A stretch of 64,000 nucleotides of DNA from the NCBI GenBank assembly GCA_958443615.1, contig CAUCLI010000009.1, positions 1 through 64,000 of the forward strand, read 5' to 3'. The notes under the pieces were generated by a model. It saw only the letters and a list, made by a program, of their open reading frames with translations. It did no database searches and was not told the origin of the DNA. The stretch's first letter is position 1. Every line of letters begins with the position of its first letter. Position numbers and translations under genes: made by a program. Shown one piece after another: positions 44,321 through 53,212 of the stretch. The stretch comes from an uncultured Collinsella sp. Its GTDB lineage: Bacteria > Actinomycetota > Coriobacteriia > Coriobacteriales > Coriobacteriaceae.

Positions 44321-44743
44321 ATGGGCAACCTCTACGGCTCCGCCTCCTTCATGGAGCACAACTCGCATCCCGACTACAAGTATGAGATGGATGCGCCCAC
44401 CCACACGCACGACGGCATCAACCCCAGCTGCGGCGACGAGCTCACGCTCTCGCTGCGCGTGCGTGACGGCGTGATCGAGGAGGCCGCGTTCACCGGTCAC
44501 GGCTGCGCCATCTCCCAGGCATCGGCCGACATCATGGCCGAACTCATCACCGACGAGACGGTCGAGGAGGCCAAGCGCCTCTCAGGGCTCTTCCTCGCCA
44601 TGATCCGCGGCGAGGAACTCTCCGAGGAGGACTACGAAGACCTCGACGAGGCGGCCCAGCTCAAGGACATCTCGCACATGCCGGCGCGCGTTAAGTGCGC
44701 CGAGCTCGCCTGGCGCACCCTCGACGGCATGCTCGACGCCTAG
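44321..44743 (+). CDS. sufU: SufU sulfur-transfer protein
   Basis: A 140-aa IscU-like SufU, the zinc protein that accepts sulfur from SufS in Gram-positive bacteria. The three Cys are in NPSCGDE, GHGCAIS and RVKCAELAW; SufU lacks the His of IscU and has the insert seen here before the last Cys (GEELSEEDYEDLDEAAQ). GAAAGGACCC precedes the ATG. Last gene of sufCBDSU. Confidence 0.95.
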   Translation: MGNLYGSASFMEHNSHPDYKYEMDAPTHTHDGINPSCGDELTLSLRVRDGVIEEAAFTGHGCAISQASADIMAELITDETVEEAKRLSGLFLAMIRGEELSEEDYEDLDEAAQLKDISHMPARVKCAELAWRTLDGMLDA

Positions 44744-44751
44744 AGCCCCTC

Positions 44752-44790
44752 GCCACCTCAATTTGGGGACTGTCCCTAAATTGAGGTGGC
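44752..44790. repeat. 39-bp palindrome after sufU
   Basis: Arms 44752-44770 and 44772-44790 pair over 19 bp with a single G-T wobble. The core is the same as at 44263 and 63435. It begins 9 nt past the sufU stop and could act as a transcript end structure although no T-tract follows. Confidence 0.9.
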
Positions 44791-44851
44791 ACAAGGCGGC
44801 CGGTCTCGATGCGCACGTCCCCACTCGAGACCTCGTTGAACCAAGGTGGAG

Positions 44852-45505
44852 ATGATCCAGCAGATTACGACATATTTCTCCGAACACGGTGCCGAATGGG
44901 CCCAGATGGTCATCGACCATCTCGCCATCAGCGGCATGGCACTCGCCGCGGCACTCGCCATCGCGGTCCCATTCGGCATCCTGTGTTCCCGGCACGCATG
45001 GAGCGAACGACTCGCCACTGGAGCAGCTGGCGTCCTTCGCGTGATCCCCAGCCTGGCGATTCTCATCATCTACGTACCGTACCTGGGCGTGGGCACCGTG
45101 CCCGCAGTCGTGGCGCTCACCATCCTCGCCATCCCGCCCATCCTCATCAACACGGCAGTCGCGTTGAGAAGCGTCCCCGCCGACGTTATCGAGGCGGGCA
45201 CCGCGATGGGCATGAGCCCGGCTCGGCTCTGGCTCACCGTCAAGGCGCCGCTCGCCTTCCCGCTTGCCTTCTCCGGCGTCCGCACCGCCGCCTCCGAAAT
45301 CATCGCATCCGCAACACTCGCGGCGTATATCGGAGCGGGCGGCCTGGGTATCCTCATCTATACCGGGCTCGGAGCGCTCCGCAACGATCTGCTCTGGATC
45401 GGCGGCATCTCCGTCGCCGTGCTCTCGTTGATCGTCAATCGCGTGCTCGCCATGGTCGATCGACGCATCCGCGCATATGAGCGCGCCGGCTCGACTGCCC
45501 GCTGA
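44852..45505 (+). CDS. Osmoprotectant ABC importer permease (OpuCB/OpuBB-like)
   Basis: A 217-aa inner-membrane permease with five or six helices and the EAA loop (EAGTAMGMSPARLWLTVKAP). It belongs to the glycine betaine/carnitine/choline importers. Start chosen at the ATG at 44852, after AAGGTGGAG; a GTG at 44846 is an alternative. First gene of a four-gene set with the lipoprotein, ATPase and a second permease. The ligand could be choline, betaine or another quaternary amine. Confidence 0.88.
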   Translation: MIQQITTYFSEHGAEWAQMVIDHLAISGMALAAALAIAVPFGILCSRHAWSERLATGAAGVLRVIPSLAILIIYVPYLGVGTVPAVVALTILAIPPILINTAVALRSVPADVIEAGTAMGMSPARLWLTVKAPLAFPLAFSGVRTAASEIIASATLAAYIGAGGLGILIYTGLGALRNDLLWIGGISVAVLSLIVNRVLAMVDRRIRAYERAGSTAR

Positions 45506-45533
45506 TGGCACCTTCCCTTCCGAAAGGACACTT

Positions 45534-46445
45534 ATGAACACCACGATCACCCGTCGCAGCGCCCTGGCCATATGTGGCACCGCAGCGCTCTCATTCCTGA
45601 GCGCCTCATCCCTCTCCGGTTGTGGAAACTCCAAAGGTAGTGAGAACACCATCACCGTCGGCTCGAAGGCCTTCACCGAGGGCGTCATCCTCTCCGAGCT
45701 CTACGCCCTCGCCCTGGAGGACGCGGGGTTTAACGTCAAGCGCTCGTTTGAGATCTCAGGCTCGCTCATCCACACCGCACTCGAGAACGGCGACATCGAC
45801 CTGTACCCCGAATACACGGGCACCGGCCTCATCTCCGTCCTCAAGATGGAACCCCTGACAGACCCCGAAGAGGTCTACGAGACCGTCAAGGATGCCTACG
45901 ACGAGCAGTTCGACCTGATCTGGCTGAACAAATCCGAGGCAGCGGATGGCCAGGGCCTTGTCATCCGCACCGAGGCAGCCGAGAAATACGGCGTCCAGAC
46001 CATCTCCGACCTGCAAAAGCATGCCGCGGAGCTGCGCTTCGCCAGCCAGGGCCAATTCGATGAGCGCGCCGACGGCCTCCCCGCCCTCGAGGCCACCTAC
46101 GGCCCCTTTGACTGGAAGAGCTCCGCGATCTACGACGAGGGTCTGAAATATGAGGTCCTCCGCAACGACGAGGCGGACGTGACGCCCGCCTACACCACCG
46201 AGGCGCAGCTCACCGACGATGCCTTCACCCTGCTCGAGGACGACAAGCGCGTGTGGCCGCCCTACAACGTTGCCCCCGTCGTGCGCGCCGAGGTCCTCGA
46301 GGCCAACCCCGGCATCGCCGAGGCACTCGACCGCGTGAACGCCGCACTCACAACCGAGGAGCTCACGCGCCTGAACGCCCGCGTCGATATCGACAAAGAA
46401 GAGTACGAGGACGTCGCAAAGGACTACTACGACTCCATTTCATAG
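45534..46445 (+). CDS. Osmoprotectant-binding lipoprotein (OpuCC/OsmF-like)
   Basis: A 303-aa extracellular binding protein. Its signal ends in a lipobox LSGC (Cys about 29), preceded by TRRSALAICG. The mature part starts with ITVGSKAFTEGVILSELYA, the typical OpuAC fold, and has LYPEYTGTGL, where an aromatic box binds the quaternary ammonium. AAAGGA precedes the ATG. It delivers ligand to the two permeases of this cluster. Confidence 0.92.
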   Translation: MNTTITRRSALAICGTAALSFLSASSLSGCGNSKGSENTITVGSKAFTEGVILSELYALALEDAGFNVKRSFEISGSLIHTALENGDIDLYPEYTGTGLISVLKMEPLTDPEEVYETVKDAYDEQFDLIWLNKSEAADGQGLVIRTEAAEKYGVQTISDLQKHAAELRFASQGQFDERADGLPALEATYGPFDWKSSAIYDEGLKYEVLRNDEADVTPAYTTEAQLTDDAFTLLEDDKRVWPPYNVAPVVRAEVLEANPGIAEALDRVNAALTTEELTRLNARVDIDKEEYEDVAKDYYDSIS

Positions 46446-46461
46446 CAATCGCGGCACTTCG

Positions 46462-46592
46462 ATGAGGTTTTTCGTACTGATTCCAGCAGGTTCGAAGCAC
46501 ATTCCCATGTCGGCGCTTCCCCAACTGGGGTTTTGTCAGGGCTCGGCGCGCCTCTACTTCGCAAAACCCAACACGAGTACGAAAAACCTCAT
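46462..46592. repeat. 131-bp structured element with 17-bp inverted ends
   Basis: ATGAGGTTTTTCGTACT (46462-46478) is perfectly complementary to 46576-46592. Inside, GGGTTTTG (46528-46535) pairs with CAAAACCC (46562-46569). It fills the 202-nt gap between the binding-protein and ATPase genes, interrupting an operon that is otherwise tightly packed. No ORF. A MITE-like insertion or a structured mRNA element. Confidence 0.8.
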
Positions 46593-46647
46593 CCAACATC
46601 AGCTCCCGACATGACAAGGCAACGTTACGAGCGGAGAAGGACGGCTC

Positions 46648-47409
46648 ATGACCCCGGCAGTTGAATTCAGAGATGTCACCAAGCGCTTCCCGGGCGCGGC
46701 GGCGCCGGCGCTCGACCGTGTCTCGCTGACGATCGAACCCGGCGAGCTCGTGTGCGTGCTCGGCACCTCGGGCGGGGGCAAGACCACGTTCATCAAGCTC
46801 ATCAACCGCCTGCACGATCCCGACACGGGAACCGTGCTGGTGAACGGCCAGGATGTGTCGCAGGTCGACCCTGTCGAGCTGCGCCGGGGCATCGGCTACG
46901 TCATCCAGCAGACGGGCCTGTTCCCGCACATGACCGTCGCCGACAACATCGCCTGCGTGCCCAAGATCCTCAAATGGGACCGTGAGCGCATCGACGCGCG
47001 TGTGGATGAGCTGCTCGAGCTCGTCCATCTCGACCCCTCCGATTTCCGCGACCGCTACCCCGCCCAGCTCTCCGGTGGCCAGCAGCAGCGCGTCGGTCTC
47101 GTGCGGGCGCTCGCAGCCTCCCCCGACATCATGTTGCTCGACGAGCCCTTCGGCGCCATCGACGCCATCACCCGCGCCAAACTGCAAGACGAGCTGCTGC
47201 GCATCCACCGCGGCAGCGGCAAGACCTTCGTCTTCGTGACGCATGACGTCACCGAGGCGCTTAAACTCGGAACGAAGGTCCTGGTGGTCGATGCCGGCCA
47301 AGTCCAGCAATATGCGACGCCGGAAGAACTGCTCGCCGATCCCGCGACGCCGTTCGTCCGCGAACTGCTCGCAACGCAGGGATACACCGCCGACGGCAGG
47401 GGGATGTGA
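46648..47409 (+). CDS. Osmoprotectant ABC importer ATPase (OpuCA-like, no CBS domains)
   Basis: A 253-aa ABC ATPase: Walker A GTSGGGKTT, Q-loop region, signature LSGGQQQRVG, Walker B IMLLDEPFGAID, H-loop VTHDVTEA. Sequence is closest to OpuCA/ProV. It ends right after the ATPase domain, without the C-terminal CBS pair that senses ionic strength in OpuCA. GAGAAGGACGG precedes the ATG. The stop overlaps the next start (TGATG). Confidence 0.92.
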   Translation: MTPAVEFRDVTKRFPGAAAPALDRVSLTIEPGELVCVLGTSGGGKTTFIKLINRLHDPDTGTVLVNGQDVSQVDPVELRRGIGYVIQQTGLFPHMTVADNIACVPKILKWDRERIDARVDELLELVHLDPSDFRDRYPAQLSGGQQQRVGLVRALAASPDIMLLDEPFGAIDAITRAKLQDELLRIHRGSGKTFVFVTHDVTEALKLGTKVLVVDAGQVQQYATPEELLADPATPFVRELLATQGYTADGRGM

Positions 47410-48035
47410 TGGGCCTGTTGTCATACATGGCCACGCACGCCGACGACCTGTTCGAGGCAACAGCCGAGCACCTCATGCTGCTGGGCGCGACCATGCTCAT
47501 CTCCTGTGCCATCGCCGCGCCCATCACCATTGCCTGCCTCCGGCGTCGAACGCTCGGCGATGCCGTGGTGGAGCTCCTCGGCGCAGCTTACGCCATTCCC
47601 AGTCTCGCACTGTTCGCCCTGCTCATCCCTCTGACCGGCCTGGGCTTCACCAGCGCCGTCATCGTCATGGTCGCATACAACCAATTCATGCTCGTTCGCA
47701 ACGCCCTCGAGGGACTTCGCGGTGTTGACCCGGCGCTCATCGAAGCCGCGCGCGGCATGGGCCTGAGCGATTCGCAAGTGCTGCTCAAGGTGCAGCTGCC
47801 CCTCGCCCTGCCCGCCATCATCGCCGGCATGCGCTTGGCCTGCATCTCCACCGTCGGAATCGCCACCATCGCGGCAACCATCAACGCCGGCGGACTCGGC
47901 ATGATCCTCCTAAGCGGCTTGCGGAGCATGAACATCGATAAGATCCTCGCCGGCACGATTTGCTGCGCGGCCCTCGCACTCGCTCTCGATGGATCCCTCA
48001 GGCTTATCGAGGCGCGGATTCGCACGACTCGATAG
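47409..48035 (+). CDS. Osmoprotectant ABC importer permease (OpuCD/OpuBD-like)
   Basis: A 208-aa permease paralogous to the gene at 44852, with the EAA loop IEAARGMGLSDSQVLLKVQLP and about five helices. Starts in TGATG with the ATPase gene. It completes a two-permease importer. The remaining spacer to the next gene (48036-48282) holds a single repeat arm and a short palindrome, no gene. Confidence 0.9.
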   Translation: MGLLSYMATHADDLFEATAEHLMLLGATMLISCAIAAPITIACLRRRTLGDAVVELLGAAYAIPSLALFALLIPLTGLGFTSAVIVMVAYNQFMLVRNALEGLRGVDPALIEAARGMGLSDSQVLLKVQLPLALPAIIAGMRLACISTVGIATIAATINAGGLGMILLSGLRSMNIDKILAGTICCAALALALDGSLRLIEARIRTTR

Positions 48036-48134
48036 CCCCGCTTCGTATGAATCCGCTCGCCGCCACCCTCTCATGGAACACTCTCCCAGATAGAAGGCGG
48101 TTGACGCGGTATTGACAACTGACGCTTAGCCTTA

Positions 48135-48162
48135 TGTCTCAATTTGTACCTGTCCCCAATTG
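48135..48162. repeat. Solitary arm of the TACCTGTCCCC repeat
   Basis: TGTCTCAATTTGTACCTGTC and the following CCCAATTG match the arm of the hairpin at 188-271 exactly over 28 nt. No second arm is present here, so it looks like half an element. Confidence 0.8.
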
Positions 48163-48226
48163 ACGCGCCGCGCGCGTAGCCTTCTTGTGCATCGCCTCGC
48201 GGCGGACGCGGCGCGGCGGCTGGCGG

Positions 48227-48239
48227 GTACACTGTGTAC
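48227..48239. promoter_or_regulatory. 13-bp palindrome with a TACACT -10-like core
   Basis: GTACACTGTGTAC (48227-48239) is palindromic around one base and contains TACACT, a fair -10 box, 44 nt upstream of the next start codon. It may be a promoter overlapped by an operator. No good -35 is visible. Confidence 0.35.
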
Positions 48240-48282
48240 ACGGCCGCGACGACGCGGTCACGATGCACCACGGAGGCAAGGC

Positions 48283-49716
48283 ATGACGTCACAGACCGAC
48301 CGCGAACAGGAGCGCTCAACGGCATCCGGGGCACCCGGGGCCTCCGAGCAGCAGCGCGATCGCCGCGCCCCCAAGATCGCGGTCGGCGACACCTCGGCCG
48401 TTCAGGACCGCAAGGCCGACAGCTCTTCCATGAAACAGGTGCGCACCACCTTCATCTTCCTCGCGTTCCTCGGCATCGCCTACGCCGCCTACCTCGTCGT
48501 GAGCGGTCAGCTCGACGATTTCATCCGCGCCCTGATCGGCGTCAACCCCAAATGGATCGTCGCGGGCGTCGCCTGCTTTTTGTGCTATTACGTCTTCGGC
48601 GTCCTAGCCTACGCCGCCATCGTCGTCATCGATCACGACTCCCCGGTCGGCTTCCGCGACCTCATGAGCGTCGAGGCCTCGGGCGTGTTCTTCATGCGCC
48701 TCACGCCCGGCGGCGCCGGAGTCATCCCCTCCCAGATCTACCGCCTCACCCGAGCCGGCCTGTCGCTTCCCGACGCCTCCGCCCTGCAATTCGTGCGCTT
48801 CACCCTGTACGAAGCGGGCGAGGGCATCTTCGCCGCCATCATGCTGCTGTTCTGCGGTGACTATTTCCTGACGACCTTCGCCGACGTCAAGATCCTCGGC
48901 CTCGATGTCGTGTGGATCGGCGTCTTCATGTTCGGGTTCAAGTTCGTCCAAGTCGGCGGCGTCCTCTTGCTCTGCCTGTTGCCCGGCCCCATCCAAAAGC
49001 TCGGCGGCCTCGGGCTCAAGATGGGGCACGCCCTACACATCCTCAATGATGAGCGCTACGAGCGCTATCTCGACTTCCTCACCACGCAGGTCACTTCCTT
49101 CTCCCAGGCGTTCCGCTCCGCCGCGTCCAACTGGCACGTCCTGCCCGTGGTTGAGCTCCTCACGCTGCTGCAGCTCGGATGCATGTACGCGCTCCCCTAC
49201 TTCGTCCTGCGCTCGTTCGGGCTCGAGGCCGACCTGCTCATCTGCCTGGCATCCGGCTCGATGGTCGAGCTGCTCGTCAACGCCATCCCGCTGCCCGGCG
49301 GAGCGGGTGGCGCCGAGGTGGGCTTCACCTACCTGTTCGGCGGCATGTTCGGCTGGCACACCTCCGCCGGTCTCGTCATCTGGCGATCCATCGAATACCT
49401 GCTCCCCGTCGTCATCGCGGCGCCCTGCATGGGCATGCGCTCCACCACCGGCGAGAGCATCTACCACCGCTGGAACCGCCGTCTCGAGAACACCGTCCAC
49501 GTCGCCCATGGCGATTGGGGCAGCGTCAAGCGCCGCGAGGGCATCGCGTACCGACCGCAAGCCGCACAGCCAGCAGGCACCGAACGCGCCAAGCTCACCC
49601 GGTCGCAGAGCGGGGACCTCACCGTGAAGATGCCCAAGAAACCCGCCGGCGCGCGCAAGGCCACGATGAGCGCGGGCTCGCGCGGCGAACGCGCCGAACG
49701 CGCATTGAAGCGCTAA
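48283..49716 (+). CDS. YbhN / lysylphosphatidylglycerol-synthase-like membrane protein
   Basis: The 477-aa protein has a hydrophilic N-terminus (1-48), seven or eight membrane helices and a basic C-terminal tail of about 70 residues. It matches the UPF0104/YbhN family, related to the flippase part of MprF: FFMRLTPGGAGVIPSQIYRL and LPLPGGAGGAEVGF-type motifs (here IPLPGGAGGAEVGF) are hallmarks. I start at the ATG at 48283 after CGGAGG. Its role is probably lipid or glycolipid translocation; no synthetase domain is attached. Confidence 0.87.
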   Translation: MTSQTDREQERSTASGAPGASEQQRDRRAPKIAVGDTSAVQDRKADSSSMKQVRTTFIFLAFLGIAYAAYLVVSGQLDDFIRALIGVNPKWIVAGVACFLCYYVFGVLAYAAIVVIDHDSPVGFRDLMSVEASGVFFMRLTPGGAGVIPSQIYRLTRAGLSLPDASALQFVRFTLYEAGEGIFAAIMLLFCGDYFLTTFADVKILGLDVVWIGVFMFGFKFVQVGGVLLLCLLPGPIQKLGGLGLKMGHALHILNDERYERYLDFLTTQVTSFSQAFRSAASNWHVLPVVELLTLLQLGCMYALPYFVLRSFGLEADLLICLASGSMVELLVNAIPLPGGAGGAEVGFTYLFGGMFGWHTSAGLVIWRSIEYLLPVVIAAPCMGMRSTTGESIYHRWNRRLENTVHVAHGDWGSVKRREGIAYRPQAAQPAGTERAKLTRSQSGDLTVKMPKKPAGARKATMSAGSRGERAERALKR

Positions 49717-49736
49717 ACCGCAGCGCTTCAATGCGC
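49700..49736 (+). terminator. 15-bp hairpin at the end of the YbhN-like gene
   Basis: GCGCATTGAAGCGCT (49700-49714) pairs perfectly with 49722-49736 around a 7-nt loop and overlaps the stop codon. It is followed by pyrimidines (TCCCCTCTCC), not a pure T-run. A second small hairpin, TTCAGCTAT/ATAGCTGAA, lies at 49805-49833, and its loop repeats part of this arm. Confidence 0.55.
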
Positions 49737-49872
49737 TCCCCTCTCCCTGCTTGGGGCGTGCCACCTCAAAACACACCACCATCCACGAACACTTCGCGTT
49801 CCTTTTCAGCTATTGAAGCGCTCCATAGCTGAAATTCCACCGTTCGCGGAATACAGGGTGGACAAATCGCGC

Positions 49873-49878
49873 TAGAAT
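49873..49878 (+). promoter_or_regulatory. Possible -10 box (TAGAAT) upstream of the NifU-like gene
   Basis: TAGAAT lies 79 nt before the start codon of the next gene, leaving a leader with a short GTCGC/GCGAC hairpin. The -35 region is not convincing. Confidence 0.4.
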
Positions 49879-49956
49879 AAACCTGCATGTCAGGTTTGCC
49901 CGTCGCGCAGTCGAGCGACCGCGAGATGGGCACCAACTACGAAAGAGAGGAGAGGC

Positions 49957-50691
49957 ATGCAGTACTCACAGGAAGTGGAGAACATGTGCCCCGTCGCCAA
50001 GGGTGCATACCACGGTCCCGCGCCCATCCCGGAGGAGGGCAAGTGGGTCCAGGCCAAGGAGATCAAGGACATCTCCGGCCTCACGCACGGTGTGGGTTGG
50101 TGCGCCCCCCAGCAGGGTGCCTGCAAGCTCACGCTTAACGTCAAGGAGGGCATCATCGAGGAGGCCCTCGTCGAGACCATCGGCTGCTCGGGCATGACCC
50201 ACTCCGCCGCCATGGCTTCCGAGATCCTCCCCGGCAAGACCATCCTCGAGGCCCTCAACACCGACCTCGTCTGCGACGCCATCAACGTGGCCATGCGTGA
50301 GATCTTCCTGCAGATCGTCTACGGCCGCAGCCAGACCGCGTTCTCCGAGGGCGGCCTGCCCGTGGGCGCCTCCCTCGACGACCTCGGCAAGGGCCTTCGC
50401 TCCCAGGTCGGCACCATGTTCGGCACCAAGGCCAAGGGCGCTCGCTACCTCGAGCTCGCCCAGGGCTACGTGACCCGCATGGCCCTCAACGCCAACAACG
50501 AGATCATCGCGTTCGAGTTCATGAACCTCGGCAAGTTCACCGACGCCCTCAAGGCCGGCAAGACCCCCGAGGAGGCCATCGCCGGCGCCATGGGCCACTA
50601 CGGCCAGTGGGAGAACGCCGCCAAGTACATCGACCCGCGCACCGACGAGGAGACCCACACGGTCGCCAACGTCTTCCCGGTCCACGAGTAA
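49957..50691 (+). CDS. NifU-like Fe-S scaffold protein of the GGGtGRT pair
   Basis: A 244-aa protein whose first half resembles the IscU/NifU fold: WCAPQQGACKLTLNVKEGII, ETIGCSGMTHSAAMASEIL and VCDAINVAMRE. Two of the usual Cys positions are visible (GWCAP, IGCSG), with another Cys in LVCDA. A second half of unknown fold ends in QWENAAKYIDPRTDEE. GAGAGGAGAGGC precedes the ATG. It is followed 21 nt later by the GGGtGRT gene, its constant partner in anaerobes as far as I recall. Function of the pair is not established. Confidence 0.85.
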   Translation: MQYSQEVENMCPVAKGAYHGPAPIPEEGKWVQAKEIKDISGLTHGVGWCAPQQGACKLTLNVKEGIIEEALVETIGCSGMTHSAAMASEILPGKTILEALNTDLVCDAINVAMREIFLQIVYGRSQTAFSEGGLPVGASLDDLGKGLRSQVGTMFGTKAKGARYLELAQGYVTRMALNANNEIIAFEFMNLGKFTDALKAGKTPEEAIAGAMGHYGQWENAAKYIDPRTDEETHTVANVFPVHE

Positions 50692-50712
50692 AGAAAGGGA
50701 GGGACTATAACC

Positions 50713-51717
50713 ATGGCTGTTACTTTCGAAGGTTACGAGCGCCGCGTTGAGAAGATCAACGCCTGCCTCGCCGAGAACGGCATCGCCTCCCTCGAGGAAG
50801 CCGAGCAGATCTGCCTCGACAAGGGCGTGAACGCCCGCGAGATCGTGCACGACACCCAGTCCATCGCGTTCCAGAACGCCGAGTGGGCCTACACCCTGGG
50901 CTGCGCGCTGGCCATCCAACGCGGCGCCAAGACCGCCTCTGAGGCTGCCGCCATCATCGGTGAGGGCATCCAGGCCTTCACCGTCCCGGGCTCCGTCGCC
51001 GAGGACCGCAAGGTCGGTCTGGGTCACGGCAACCTGGGCGCCATGCTCCTGTCCGACGACACCGAGTGCTTCGCGTTCCTCGCCGGTCACGAGTCCTTCG
51101 CCGCCGCTGAGGGCGCCATCAAGCTGGCCCTCAACGCCAACAAGGCCCGCAAGACGCCGCTGCGCGTCATCCTGAACGGCCTGGGCAAGGACGCTGCCCA
51201 GATCATCGCCCGCATCAACGGCTTCACCTACGTGAAGACCCAGTTCGACTACTTCACGGGCGAGCTCAAGGTCGTCGAGACCATCCCCTACTCCGATGGT
51301 CCCCGCGCCGCCGTCAACTGCTACGGCGCCGACGACGTCCGCGAGGGCGTTGCCATCATGTGGCACGAGAACGTGGACATCTCCATCACCGGTAACTCCA
51401 CCAACCCCACGCGCTTCCAGCACCCCACCGCGGGCACCTATAAGAAGGAGCGCCTCGAGGCCGGCAAGAAGTACTTCTCCGTGGCCTCCGGTGGCGGCAC
51501 CGGCCGTACCCTGCACCCGGACAACATGGGCGCCGGCCCTGCCTCCTACGGCATGACCGACACCATGGGCCGCATGCACTCCGACGCCCAGTTCGCCGGT
51601 TCCTCCTCCGTGCCTGCGCACGTCGACATGATGGGTCTCATCGGCATGGGCAACAACCCCATGGTCGGTGCCACCGTCGCCTGCGCCGTCGCCGTGAACG
51701 CCGCTATCAACGAGTAG
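50713..51717 (+). CDS. GGGtGRT family protein
   Basis: A 334-aa soluble protein with the family motif GGGTGRTLHPDNMGAGPASYG and a C-terminal GMGNNPMVGATVACAVAV. Another conserved-looking block is KVGLGHGNLGAML. No catalytic family is recognisable. AAAGAAAGGGAGG precedes the ATG. It forms an operon with the NifU-like gene and ends at a strong terminator. Very high use of C-ending codons suggests strong expression. Confidence 0.88.
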   Translation: MAVTFEGYERRVEKINACLAENGIASLEEAEQICLDKGVNAREIVHDTQSIAFQNAEWAYTLGCALAIQRGAKTASEAAAIIGEGIQAFTVPGSVAEDRKVGLGHGNLGAMLLSDDTECFAFLAGHESFAAAEGAIKLALNANKARKTPLRVILNGLGKDAAQIIARINGFTYVKTQFDYFTGELKVVETIPYSDGPRAAVNCYGADDVREGVAIMWHENVDISITGNSTNPTRFQHPTAGTYKKERLEAGKKYFSVASGGGTGRTLHPDNMGAGPASYGMTDTMGRMHSDAQFAGSSSVPAHVDMMGLIGMGNNPMVGATVACAVAVNAAINE

Positions 51718-51763
51718 CATTCGCGCCGCACGGGTCGCAACGCAAAGGACTCGGCAAGAGATG

Positions 51764-51800
51764 GGGCCGTCACCTCCGGGTGGCGGCCCTGTTTTCGTTT
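51764..51800 (+). terminator. Intrinsic terminator after the GGGtGRT gene
   Basis: GGGCCGTCACC (51764-51774) pairs with GGTGGCGGCCC (51779-51789, one G-T pair), followed by TGTTTTCGTTT. Confidence 0.85.
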
Positions 51801-51976
51801 GAAAGAGGAATCGCGATACGCGGGCGCCCTCACGTCGATACGGCATCGCCGTACACACGACGCGGGGGCGCCCAGATGTCTTTCGTCCGCAGCACCAGCG
51901 ACATGAAAGCGTCGCAAATCATCGATTCGTGTCACTGACGCCGCGCATGCCCACACCGGCAGACGCCGCTGAAGCG

Positions 51977-52966
51977 CTAGAGCTCCGTTGGGCACTCGCC
52001 CTCCGCCATGGCGACGACGCCGCGGATGCCCTGCTCGACCATGCTGTCGACGTCGATATCCGTATAGAAGGCGATATGCTGCGTCAGGATGACGTTCGGG
52101 AACTGGCGCAGGTACGCCATGTTGCGGTTGGCCAGGATGTCATGCGTGCGGCTCACGTGGTAGATCCCGTCCTCCTCGGGGAAGACGTCCATGGCCAAGG
52201 CGCCGATCTTCTCGCTCTCGATGCCCTCGATCAGCGCGTCGACGTCCATGAGCTCGCCGCGGCTGACGTTCACCAGCACCACGCCGTCGCGCATCTTGGC
52301 GATCGCCTCGTGGTCGATGATGCCGCGCGTGGAGTCCATGAGCGGGACGTGAACCGTCACGAGGTCGCTCTGGGCGTACAGCTCATCGAGCCCCACATAG
52401 GCGACGTCGCCGCGACCGGCGAGCCCCTCATTGGGGAACGGGTCGTACGCGAGGATCTTGCAGCCGAACCCGCGCAGATAGTCGATGACGGCGCGGCCGA
52501 TGCGCCCCGTTCCCATGACGCCCACGGTGAGGGTACGCAGCTCGCGACCGCGCAGTCCCGCGAGGGAGTAGTCGTTGACCTGCTGGCGCCACATGGCGGG
52601 CTTATAGTTGCGCAGGGCCATGAGCATGAGCATGACGGCGAATTCCGCCACGCCATACGGCGGATAGGTCGTGTTGCACACATGGATGCCGAGCTCTCTC
52701 GCCGCATCGATGTCGATATGGTTGTAACCGATGCTGCGCGTGGCGATATAACGCACGCCGCGGGCATGCAGTTCGCGAAGCATGTCCGCGTCCAACGGGC
52801 TCTTGTTGACGATGACGACGCCCTCGGCGCCGCCGAGCTCATCGAGCGTCGCGCGCGTCAGGGTGTCCGCAGTCCAAGACACCTCGCAACCGGCGGGCAG
52901 CTCCGCGGACACGCGATCGTACGCGGTATGCTCGTCATCGCGCAATTCGAAAACCTTGATCTTCAT
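51977..52966 (-). CDS. D-2-hydroxyacid dehydrogenase (D-lactate dehydrogenase-like)
   Basis: A 329-aa NAD-dependent enzyme, probably reducing pyruvate to D-lactate. Motifs: ATRSIGYNHID (substrate-side Arg region), GVMGTGRIGRAV Rossmann loop, VNVSRGELMD with the catalytic Arg, a following Glu in FPEED and the catalytic His in LTQHIAFYT. Length fits D-LdhA/HicDH. I start at the ATG at 52966 (MKIKVFELRDD), the usual N-terminus; an ATG at 52975 adds three residues. Single gene converging on the GGGtGRT operon. Confidence 0.9.
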   Translation of the reverse strand: MKIKVFELRDDEHTAYDRVSAELPAGCEVSWTADTLTRATLDELGGAEGVVIVNKSPLDADMLRELHARGVRYIATRSIGYNHIDIDAARELGIHVCNTTYPPYGVAEFAVMLMLMALRNYKPAMWRQQVNDYSLAGLRGRELRTLTVGVMGTGRIGRAVIDYLRGFGCKILAYDPFPNEGLAGRGDVAYVGLDELYAQSDLVTVHVPLMDSTRGIIDHEAIAKMRDGVVLVNVSRGELMDVDALIEGIESEKIGALAMDVFPEEDGIYHVSRTHDILANRNMAYLRQFPNVILTQHIAFYTDIDVDSMVEQGIRGVVAMAEGECPTEL

Positions 52967-53212
52967 ATCATCCATCCCATCGTCGGGTCGTCTCGTGATG
53001 GCAGCACTATACCCGATGCGCAGAGGGCCGGATCGCCGCGTCACAAAGGCTGCGCAACGCCCTCTGAGGCGATGGTCCTGCCTGCGAACAGACATGCCGG
53101 TCACAAGGACCTATCGACCGTTCAGGAACATCCAAGGGGCGCGCAGCGGCTTTCGGTTGTCTTGTCGCGGCAAGACCCCTACGCTTTTGGCTGAATGTGG
53201 GAAAGGATGGAC

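Noticed and set aside
44263..44790. Palindromes as standard intrinsic terminators
   Set aside because: No T-tract follows on either strand, and one copy lies within the suf operon before sufU.
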